Assembly (NCBI GenBank): GCA_003225315.1
Contig: QHZD01000019.1
Span: 1-64,000, forward strand
Direction of reading: 5' to 3'
DNA: 64,000 nt
Source of the DNA: Acidobacteriota bacterium
Lineage (GTDB): Bacteria > Acidobacteriota > Terriglobia > Acidiferrales > UBA7541
How positions within the stretch are numbered: the first letter of the stretch is position 1; each line of letters begins with the position of its first letter. Of this stretch, positions 26,451 through 33,197 are shown piece after piece. The notes beneath the pieces were generated by a model. The model was not told where the DNA came from, did not search any database, and saw only the letters and a program-made list of their open reading frames with translations. The position numbers were made by a program, and so were the translations under genes.

Positions 26451-29400
26451 ATGATTAAGCGGTGTGGTGTGCAGATACTTGTGTGTCTGGCGGCGCTTCT
26501 TTGTGCGTTAGCCGGGCCAGCTTTCGCAAACGAACTCGCATCGATCTCTGGACGAATAACGGACTCTCAGGGACTCGTTCTTCCGGGTGTGAAGGTCGAG
26601 GCCGTCAACATCAATACCAACGTTGCGTATTCCGGTGAGTCCAATGGGGATGGGCTGTATCGAATTCCCAGTGTGCCTCCCGGGGTCTATCGAATAATCG
26701 TGCAAAAGAACGGTTTTTCACAGATCGTGAAGCCCAACGTCGAGTTGCACGTGCAGGATGATGTTGCCCTGAACTTTGGAATGCAGGTCGGCTCGGTCAG
26801 CCAGACGGTCACGGTCGAAGGTGGAGCGCCAATGATCAACACCACGGGTGCAGCGGTCGGCACTGTGGTGGATCAGACGTACATAAAGAATATGCCGCTG
26901 AATGGCCGGAGCTTTCAGGATTTGATCCTGCTGGCGCCGGGAGTCGTGACGCAGACGACGCAGCTCAACTCGACCACCGTCGGCGTTGGCAAGACGGGAG
27001 AGTTCAGCGTCAATGGCCAGCGCACGGAGTCGAACTACTATACGGTGGACGGCGTCAGCGCAAACACGTCGATCGGCGGGACGACCGGAGGATGCCTTGC
27101 GCTGGGCTGGTCGGCTGCCAGCGGTTCGGTCGCTGCTTCGACGGCTTTGGGTACCACGCAAGCGCTGGTTTCGGTAGATGAACTGCAGGAGTTTCGAGTG
27201 CAAACGTCAAGTTATTCCGCTGAGTACGGGCGGAATCCCGGCGCACAGATTGCGTTTGAGACGAAGTCGGGTGTCAACCAATGGCACGGCACGGCTTACG
27301 ACTACCTACGAAATGATTTCTTTGACGCCAACGACTACTTCAACGACTATCTTCGCGCGGTAGACCCCACTTTGACGAAACCAGCGCTTCGGCAAAACGA
27401 TTTTGGCGGCACCCTGGGGGGGCCGGTGAGAATTCCGGGCGCGTACAACGGAAGAGACAAGACGTTCTTTTTTGTCTCCTATGAAGGACTGCGCTTACTT
27501 CAGCCGCAGCCAGCTTTTACGCTGGCCGTGCCTGATAACGCCCTGCGAACCAATACTCCAGCCCCATTGAATCAGGTGCTGAATGCGTTTCCCGTGCCGA
27601 ATGGCCCTGAACTCCTGTTTCCGTGCACTCCAGGTGACCCCAATGATCCCAATTGCCCAGCCTCGGGCCAGGAACCGAGCGGCGCGGCACAATTCGTGGG
27701 AACCTGGTCCAATCCGAGCTCCATCAATGCGACGAGCGCGCGGTTCGATCACGTGGTGAACGATAAGTTAAAGCTGTTCTTCCGGTTCAGCAACACCCTT
27801 TCCAACCAAACTGCGTTAGGAGTGGGAGGCGGAACTCCCAGCATGTCCAGCGCGCTTTCCTACACCGCGCGGACGTATACGGGAGGCGCGAGCACCGTTT
27901 TCTCGAGCCGTTTGAGCAACGAGTTGCGTCTCAACTACACCTCGAATGCGGAGGCAACTACGGACACGATTCACGCTTTCGGCGGCAGCACGCCTGTTGA
28001 CCTTGACAAGCTTACCGGTCTCGGTCCTTCGGCGCTCATCAATCCCTTCTTCATTCTTGGGAATTTCAGCTACACCTTTGGGATAGACCGGACAATGGAT
28101 GCCAGCACGCAAAGTCAATGGAACCTGGTCGATACGGTGAATTACTCTCTGGGACGGCACCAGCTCAAGTTCGGAGCCGACTATCGCAGGCTGACGCCGT
28201 TTGCCGTCCCTCATAATCCGAATTTGCTCTACGCCTTTTTGGATGAGAACTCGGTGCTAAACAATAGCGGGCTTGTCCTCTCCAGCTCGAATGCCCCGGG
28301 GTACCCGCTCATCCAAAATTTCTCCCTCTTCGCCCAGGACGAATGGAGAGTATCGCCACGGTTGAGCCTTTCGCTGGGGCTCCGATGGGAAGTGAACCCC
28401 GCGGCAGGGGCGACGCAAGGTACAAAGCCGTCCACGATTCTGTTTGCTGGAAGCGGCCCTGATACCTGGCAATTGGCTCCGCAGGGCACGCCTCTCTGGC
28501 AAACCACGTGGTATAACTTTGCTCCGCGACTGGGCGCAGCCTACGTGATGCGCGACAAGCAGGGATGGGAGACAGTCGTGCGCGGCGGCGGTGGCGTGTT
28601 TTTTGACACCGGCCAACAATTGGGGACATTGAGTTTTACCGGGCCTGGTTTTTTTGAGCAAGGATCTATTAATTTCTCACCATTTCCCGGCGATCCGGCG
28701 GCGCTAGCTCCGCCAATTTCGAACCCGCCCACAGGGCCTTTCTCCGCCGTGTATGGGTACGCCACGCATTTGCAACTGCCGTACACGCTGCAGTGGAACG
28801 CGAGCATCGAGCAGGCGCTGGGCGCGTCTCAAAGCTTCACGATCTCTTACATTGGCGCGCACGCATCGAGGCTGCTGCAGCAAAATTCATTTCAAAGCAG
28901 CGTGGACGCGAACGGCAATCCCGTCAATCCGCTACTGAATTCGCCCAATGGCCCGGGTACGTTTGTGGTCGTTCAAAATGGTCAGACGTCCGACTATCAT
29001 GGAATGCAGACGCAATTCCAGCGTAGGTTGAGCCGGGGATTGACGGCCTTGGCCTCCTACACCTGGTCGCATTGCCTGGACTACGGGTCCGTGAATTATA
29101 CGTTTGGCTATGAGAGGGGAAACTGCGGTACTGATGTGCGCCACAGTTTCTCTGCTGCGTTTTCCTACGACCTTCCGAATTTGGGACGTAATGGAATCGC
29201 CAGTGCCGTCCTGCACCATTGGGGACTCGACGACCGTTTCATTGCGAGAACTGCCTTTCCCGTTGATCTGACTGGGGGCACAATTTTTGATCCCAATACC
29301 GACAGGCGGTTGTCCAGTGGTTTGAACTTGGTTTCCGGCCCGATATACCTCTACGGCGACCAGTGCGCGCAGGCCTATGGACCAGGACAAGGCGGGACTG

Positions 29401-29762
29401 GCTTTCTTCAGGCCGGTCAGGGATGCCCGGGAGGCCGTGGCATCAACCCGAATGCTTTCCAGGATGTGACTACCGGGCTGGGCAACGTTCCGCGAAACTT
29501 TGCGCGCGGTTTCGGAGCCTGGCAAATGAACCTGGGAGTCCGCCGAGAATTTCCGATTTATGAGGGGCTCAAGCTGCAATTCCGCGCAGAGGCTTTCAAC
29601 GTGTTCAACCATCCGAATTTCGGGACCATCAATGGCGGCCACGGGCAGGGCAATTTTGGCTTGGCTACGGGCACGCTTGCTAATTCACTGGGCGTCCTGA
29701 GTCCGCTGTACCAGATGGGTGGCCCACGCTCAATGCAGTTCGCGCTCAAACTCGTTTTTTGA
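26451..29762 (+). CDS. Oar-like TonB-dependent receptor with carboxypeptidase-regulatory domain
   Basis: 1103 residues. A signal peptide (LVCLAALLCALAGPAFANEL) is followed by a carboxypeptidase regulatory-like domain (ISGRITDSQGLVLPGVKVEA ... DGLYRIPSVPPGVYRI, residues about 30-115), a plug domain (MPLNGRSFQDLILLAPGVV, FSVNGQRTESNYYTVDGV) and a large beta-barrel ending in aromatic QFALKLVF. The family is very abundant in Acidobacteriota. A strong terminator follows, then the isopeptidase gene, with sigma/anti-sigma genes upstream. By analogy with proteobacterial astexin-type loci it may import the lasso-like peptide made by the adjacent cluster. That substrate assignment is an inference. Confidence 0.9.
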   Translation: MIKRCGVQILVCLAALLCALAGPAFANELASISGRITDSQGLVLPGVKVEAVNINTNVAYSGESNGDGLYRIPSVPPGVYRIIVQKNGFSQIVKPNVELHVQDDVALNFGMQVGSVSQTVTVEGGAPMINTTGAAVGTVVDQTYIKNMPLNGRSFQDLILLAPGVVTQTTQLNSTTVGVGKTGEFSVNGQRTESNYYTVDGVSANTSIGGTTGGCLALGWSAASGSVAASTALGTTQALVSVDELQEFRVQTSSYSAEYGRNPGAQIAFETKSGVNQWHGTAYDYLRNDFFDANDYFNDYLRAVDPTLTKPALRQNDFGGTLGGPVRIPGAYNGRDKTFFFVSYEGLRLLQPQPAFTLAVPDNALRTNTPAPLNQVLNAFPVPNGPELLFPCTPGDPNDPNCPASGQEPSGAAQFVGTWSNPSSINATSARFDHVVNDKLKLFFRFSNTLSNQTALGVGGGTPSMSSALSYTARTYTGGASTVFSSRLSNELRLNYTSNAEATTDTIHAFGGSTPVDLDKLTGLGPSALINPFFILGNFSYTFGIDRTMDASTQSQWNLVDTVNYSLGRHQLKFGADYRRLTPFAVPHNPNLLYAFLDENSVLNNSGLVLSSSNAPGYPLIQNFSLFAQDEWRVSPRLSLSLGLRWEVNPAAGATQGTKPSTILFAGSGPDTWQLAPQGTPLWQTTWYNFAPRLGAAYVMRDKQGWETVVRGGGGVFFDTGQQLGTLSFTGPGFFEQGSINFSPFPGDPAALAPPISNPPTGPFSAVYGYATHLQLPYTLQWNASIEQALGASQSFTISYIGAHASRLLQQNSFQSSVDANGNPVNPLLNSPNGPGTFVVVQNGQTSDYHGMQTQFQRRLSRGLTALASYTWSHCLDYGSVNYTFGYERGNCGTDVRHSFSAAFSYDLPNLGRNGIASAVLHHWGLDDRFIARTAFPVDLTGGTIFDPNTDRRLSSGLNLVSGPIYLYGDQCAQAYGPGQGGTGFLQAGQGCPGGRGINPNAFQDVTTGLGNVPRNFARGFGAWQMNLGVRREFPIYEGLKLQFRAEAFNVFNHPNFGTINGGHGQGNFGLATGTLANSLGVLSPLYQMGGPRSMQFALKLVF

Positions 29763-29793
29763 GGCAATTTGCAAGCCAGCAGTTGGAAGCCAG

Positions 29794-29833
29794 GACCTGG
29801 CGCGGCGTGGAGAGTTCCGCGCCAGGTCTTTTT
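29794..29833 (+). terminator. Rho-independent terminator after the TonB receptor gene
   Basis: GACCTGGCGCGG (29794-29805) and CCGCGCCAGGTC (29817-29828) form a perfect 12-bp stem with an 11-base loop, directly followed by TTTTT. It separates the receptor from the isopeptidase, so the latter may have its own promoter or depend on read-through. Confidence 0.85.
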
Positions 29834-29912
29834 CCTACGCTATGAGGGGCCAGAGTTTGTTCCAGGAGTTGTTCTGCAGTACTAGCGTTTTGACAAGCGA
29901 GATGAAAAGACA

Positions 29913-32252
29913 GTGTCCAAGAGAAAGATGAAAATCGCATCGATTTCCGTTGTTGCACTTGCGTTCTTGGGCGGCCCCTTTTCTCTCGGCGCTTCGGCAC
30001 AACAAGCCAAGAAGCCTTTCACAGTGGCCGACGACATCGGACTCACTCTGTTTAGCAATCCGAACGGGACAAAGACGGAAGCGGCGCTTTTTTCTCCCGA
30101 TGGAAGGTATCTGGCTGTTCGCAGCGAGCGTGGCCGCTTGGACGTGAACCTAGTGGAAGACTCCATTTCGTTCTATCGAAGCGAGGACATAAAGACCTTC
30201 CTGGCAGGTGGAGACGAGTTTCGCAAACCAGCCCCTTTCTGGGTTGTCACGCGATCCTGCAAAGAGGCAGAAGATACGGTGGGTGGAGAAGACGGAGCCA
30301 TCCGCCACTGGCGCTGGATGGCAAACTCGGAAGGCATGGCATTCCTTGCGTCGGCGAAAAATGGCGCGTGGCAACTTACTCTGGCTGATCTTCACAGCAA
30401 GAAGCTCGAGGTGCTCACGCCGGAAACAGTATCGGTAGCGTTCTTTGATACTCGCGACCGACAGCACTACGTCTATACCGCAACTGAAGTGAGTGATGAG
30501 AAGTCGTCCGATGCTCAGGTACCCGCGAAAGTCGCTACAGGGCACAAGATACGGGAGCTATTCTTTCCGGATGACCCCCTAAACAGAATCTATCGCCCTG
30601 CCTATCTTTGGGCCGTGGCCGGCGACAGACCTTTCCAAGTCAAAAAGGACGGCACGAACGTTATTCCTGAACTAGGCTTTCCGCTGGCGCTTTCTCCAGA
30701 TGGCGAAAGCGTTGCTACCGTGGTCAACGTTCCCCAAGTTCCTTCTTCTTGGGAGAAACTCTATCCTCCTCCATACCCATCCGCAGACTGGCGTATTCAT
30801 GCCGGCAAGAGCGCGGCGCAATTCGTCCGGGTTGCCCTGAAGGCAGGATCAATACAAAGCCTAACGGACGCACCGATTAGTGCATCCGGGGGAGCATGGG
30901 AGGATGTACCCATGGGCGCGGAATGGTCTGGTGACGGCCAATCCATTCTGCTACCTGGGACATACCTTCGAACGAAAGACGATGCGCCTTCGCGGCCGTG
31001 TATCGCGGTGGTAGACCTGGCCTCGAATACGGGCAGCTGTGTGGAATTGTTGAAGGGGGAGACCGAAACCGGCCACGAGGCAGGCTATCACAATATCGGC
31101 AACGCCGAGTTTGTAGACGGAAAGAAAGACGAAGTCTTAGTGACTTTCACACACTCCGACCTTTCCATCGCGGGCACGACCGAATACACGCGCGCGAACG
31201 ACACGTGGAGAGTTGCCTCGCAGGGCGTGGGCGAGCCCAAGACGTGGCATGAGGGTTTGCTGGTGACCGTTAAGGAAGACCTCAACGTGCCTCCCGTGCT
31301 GGTTGCCTCGGATAAAGAGACTTCGCGGGTGATCTGGGATCCGAATCCTCAGCTTAAGAGCTTCGATTTGGGAGAGGTTTCCTTGTATCGCTGGAAGGAC
31401 AAGGATGGCCGCGAGATAGAAGGCAACCTCTACAAGCCGGCCAACTATCAGATGGGGCGACGCTATCCGCTGGTGATTCAAACGCATGGCAAAACTGCGG
31501 ACCGATTCATGCCTTCGGGCAACTATACGACGGGATTCGCGGCGCAGGAGATGGCTGGGGCAGGAATTGCGGTCCTACAGGTGCTAGAGCGTTGCGTTAC
31601 CGGAGGAGAAAGTCCAAAGGAAGGGCCGTGCGCCATCTCTGTGTATGAGACCGCGGTGAACCAACTGGCCGCCGAGGGATTAGTAGATCCAGAAAAAGTT
31701 GGCCTCATTGGATTCAGCCACACCTGTTTCTATGTGATGGAGACCCTCACTATGAGCTCGAACCTGCATCTCAGGGCCGCGTCCGTCAACGATGGCTATA
31801 TGAATGATTATTTTCAGTTCATGATAGACCCGAGTCCGGGTAAGACAGAGCCGTGGAACGGCGGGCCCCCGTTTGGCGATGGTTTGCAACTCTGGCTGAA
31901 GCACTCTCCCAGTTTCAACCTGGACAAGGTTCATGCGCCGTTGTTGCTCATGGCGGCAAGTGGAGGGTATCAGTCTGCAGGGCTATTCATGTGGGGACCC
32001 TATGCCGGGCTTTACTCCCTCAAGAAGCCTGTTGATTTGATTCTGCTGAATAGTAGCGAACACGGAATTACCAATCCGGCGGAGCGGCTGGTGTCTCAGG
32101 GGACGAATGTCGATTGGTTCCGCTTCTGGCTGACAGGAGAGGAAGATCCTGATCCTACCAAGGCCGTGCAGTACAAGCGGTGGCACGGATTACGGGAACT
32201 ACAAGCGGAGAACGAGAAGAAATCGGGAGGCGCGCAGGCAGCCTCCAATTGA
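29913..32252 (+). CDS. Atxe2-like lasso-peptide isopeptidase (S9 prolyl-oligopeptidase fold)
   Basis: 779 residues from a GTG; an ATG at 29928 is an equally good start. It has a signal peptide (KIASISVVALAFLGG ... ASAQ), so it is periplasmic. The mature start KPFTVADDIGLTLF, an N-terminal beta-propeller and a C-terminal alpha/beta-hydrolase domain match the Atxe2 lasso isopeptidase family, which opens the isopeptide ring of lasso peptides. The nucleophile Ser602 lies in LIGFSHTCFYV and the His717 in LNSSEHGITNP. The region where the triad Asp is expected (about residue 685, MAASGGYQSAG) shows no Asp. The gene converges on the precursor genes, which strengthens the assignment. A related S9 peptidase of other specificity is the alternative. 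Confidence 0.75.
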   Translation: MSKRKMKIASISVVALAFLGGPFSLGASAQQAKKPFTVADDIGLTLFSNPNGTKTEAALFSPDGRYLAVRSERGRLDVNLVEDSISFYRSEDIKTFLAGGDEFRKPAPFWVVTRSCKEAEDTVGGEDGAIRHWRWMANSEGMAFLASAKNGAWQLTLADLHSKKLEVLTPETVSVAFFDTRDRQHYVYTATEVSDEKSSDAQVPAKVATGHKIRELFFPDDPLNRIYRPAYLWAVAGDRPFQVKKDGTNVIPELGFPLALSPDGESVATVVNVPQVPSSWEKLYPPPYPSADWRIHAGKSAAQFVRVALKAGSIQSLTDAPISASGGAWEDVPMGAEWSGDGQSILLPGTYLRTKDDAPSRPCIAVVDLASNTGSCVELLKGETETGHEAGYHNIGNAEFVDGKKDEVLVTFTHSDLSIAGTTEYTRANDTWRVASQGVGEPKTWHEGLLVTVKEDLNVPPVLVASDKETSRVIWDPNPQLKSFDLGEVSLYRWKDKDGREIEGNLYKPANYQMGRRYPLVIQTHGKTADRFMPSGNYTTGFAAQEMAGAGIAVLQVLERCVTGGESPKEGPCAISVYETAVNQLAAEGLVDPEKVGLIGFSHTCFYVMETLTMSSNLHLRAASVNDGYMNDYFQFMIDPSPGKTEPWNGGPPFGDGLQLWLKHSPSFNLDKVHAPLLLMAASGGYQSAGLFMWGPYAGLYSLKKPVDLILLNSSEHGITNPAERLVSQGTNVDWFRFWLTGEEDPDPTKAVQYKRWHGLRELQAENEKKSGGAQAASN

Positions 32253-32296
32253 AGTGATTCAATCGATGTGTTGAGCCAGCAAATAATTGAGAGCCC

Positions 32297-32314
32297 TAGC
32301 GCGATTTTGCGCTA
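32297..32314 (-). repeat. Short palindrome at the stop of precursor 4
   Basis: TAGCGC and GCGCTA flank six bases and include the TAG stop codon. No T-run follows on the minus strand, so it is at most a weak 3' stem. Confidence 0.4.
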
Positions 32315-32449
32315 CTCCCAGTCTGCATAACCAGATATTGGCTCGTTCAAACCTGGCACATCGCGATAGCGGGCGTGGAGCTTGGAACCTTTTTGGATGG
32401 CGTCTATCGCAGGTGTCAATGCAGTGAGTTCAGGCGTTTCGTATTTCAT
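32312..32449 (-). CDS. Lasso-like precursor peptide 4 (divergent copy, 45 aa)
   Basis: 45 residues from the ATG at 32449 with GAGGTGAAA upstream. The leader MKYETPELTALTPAIDAIQ contains the YxxPxL motif recognised by lasso RRE proteins. The C-terminal part runs KGSKLHARYRDVPGLNEP and then ISGYADWE. Compared with the other three copies it has one extra Pro in the leader, is one residue shorter before the conserved RD, and differs at most variable sites, while RD-x-x-G-x-N-E and GYADWE are kept with identical spacing. It is the last gene on the minus strand of the cluster and converges on the isopeptidase gene. Confidence 0.8.
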   Translation of the reverse strand: MKYETPELTALTPAIDAIQKGSKLHARYRDVPGLNEPISGYADWE

Positions 32450-32537
32450 GGGTTTCACCTCGTTTGAGATTGGTTGGAAGGGCAAAGATGGCAGAATTCC
32501 CGCTGGATTTTGGCATTGCCTGTGGTAAATTAAAACC

Positions 32538-32571
32538 CTACCGGAGCGCCCCGTAACGAACGCTCCGGTAG
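32538..32571 (-). repeat. Perfect 11-bp hairpin after precursor 3
   Basis: CTACCGGAGCG and CGCTCCGGTAG pair around a 12-base loop, 12 bases after the stop of precursor 3. The downstream bases on the minus strand are GGTTTTAATTT, a weak T-tract, so it may be a partial terminator or a 3' stabilising stem that sets the relative level of each precursor message. Confidence 0.75.
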
Positions 32572-32583
32572 AGGTTTACCTAC

Positions 32584-32724
32584 TTACTCCCAGTCGGCGT
32601 AACCAGGCTGTGTTTCGTTCTGGCCCAGAGAATCGCGAATGGGCTTGAACACAGTCTTGGCGCCGTTGCTCTGGATGGCATTGATCGCGGTCAATGCCGT
32701 CAGTTCTGGCGTTTCGTATTTCAT
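32584..32724 (-). CDS. Lasso-like precursor peptide 3 (46 aa)
   Basis: 46 residues from the ATG at 32724, directly after AAAGGAGGTGAAAGCC, a near-perfect ribosome site. A longer open frame to 32790 is not needed. The leader MKYETPELTALTAINAIQ has YxxPxL. The rest is SNGAKTVFKPIRDSLGQN and then ETQPGYADWE. The protein is identical to precursor 2. Conserved Asp31 (RD) and Glu37 (NE) are the candidate ring acceptors. The exact leader/core boundary is unclear, because the usual Thr at leader position -2 is not conserved in all copies. Confidence 0.85.
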   Translation of the reverse strand: MKYETPELTALTAINAIQSNGAKTVFKPIRDSLGQNETQPGYADWE

Positions 32725-32806
32725 GGCTTTCACCTCCTTTGTTATTGATTTAGGTGCAAAGCTAATGGAATCTCCGCTAGACCGTGGCACGCGGTAATTT
32801 GAACAA

Positions 32807-32840
32807 CTACCGGAGCGTCCCGTAACGAACGCTCCGGTAG
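32807..32840 (-). repeat. Perfect 11-bp hairpin after precursor 2
   Basis: The same stem as after precursor 3 (CTACCGGAGCG / CGCTCCGGTAG), with one loop difference, 12 bases after the stop of precursor 2. It is followed by TTGTTCAAATT on the minus strand, not a good terminator tail. Confidence 0.75.
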
Positions 32841-32852
32841 AGGTTTACCTAC

Positions 32853-32993
32853 TTACTCCCAGTCGGCGTAACCAGGCTGTGTTTCGTTCTGGCCCAGAGA
32901 ATCGCGAATGGGCTTGAACACAGTCTTGGCGCCGTTGCTCTGGATGGCATTGATCGCAGTCAATGCCGTCAGTTCCGGCGTTTCGTATTTCAT
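32853..32993 (-). CDS. Lasso-like precursor peptide 2 (46 aa)
   Basis: 46 residues from the ATG at 32993 with AAAGGAGGTGAAAGCC immediately upstream. The peptide is identical to precursor 3 (leader MKYETPELTALTAINAIQ, tail GYADWE). It is followed by a strong hairpin. The unusually strong ribosome sites in front of all copies predict high expression relative to the enzymes, as expected for a RiPP substrate. Confidence 0.85.
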   Translation of the reverse strand: MKYETPELTALTAINAIQSNGAKTVFKPIRDSLGQNETQPGYADWE

Positions 32994-33056
32994 GGCTTTC
33001 ACCTCCTTTGTTTTGAGTTGTCCTTTACAAACAACTGATTTGCGATTGGGCATTGC

Positions 33057-33197
33057 TTACTCCCAATCCGCATAACCGGAGTGCAGCTCGTTTGCACCCA
33101 AAGCATCACGGGTCGGCTTACTGACCATCTTGTTGCCGTTGCTCTGGATGGCATCGATCGCAGTCAATGCAGTGAGTTCTGGCGTTTCGTATTTCAT
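33057..33197 (-). CDS. Lasso-like precursor peptide 1 (46 aa), overlapped by the cyclase gene
   Basis: 46 residues from the ATG at 33197, with AAAGGAGGTGAAAACG upstream. The leader MKYETPELTALTAIDAIQ is followed by SNGNKMVSKPTRDALGAN and ELHSGYADWE. It shares RD-x-L-G-x-N-E and GYADWE with precursors 2 and 3 but differs at about nine sites. Its first 80 bases lie inside the 3' end of the upstream Asn-synthetase-like gene, in another frame, so translation of the two may be coupled or competing. Confidence 0.85.
   Translation of the reverse strand: MKYETPELTALTAIDAIQSNGNKMVSKPTRDALGANELHSGYADWE

Larger units (their letters stand above)
32538..32743 (-). repeat. Tandem duplication unit B (precursor 3 with its RBS and hairpin)
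   Basis: This 206-bp block and 32807-33012 are offset by 269 bases and differ at only about three positions by eye: one in the hairpin loop and two synonymous sites in the coding part. The unit includes the ribosome site, the whole precursor gene and the hairpin. It is a recent duplication or is kept identical by gene conversion. Confidence 0.85.
32807..33012 (-). repeat. Tandem duplication unit A (precursor 2 with its RBS and hairpin)
   Basis: Partner of the block at 32538-32743, offset 269 bases, nearly identical over 206 bp including non-coding parts. Confidence 0.85.

Noticed and set aside
32538-32840. Hairpins after precursors 2 and 3 as full rho-independent terminators
   Set aside because: The stems are strong but the following tails (GGTTTTAATTT and TTGTTCAAATT) lack a proper T-run, so read-through is likely.
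32725-33053. Longer N-termini for precursors 2 and 3 (open frames to 33053 and 32790)
   Set aside because: The extensions differ between copies and pass through the strong ribosome sites; the ATG directly after those sites is shared by all four copies.
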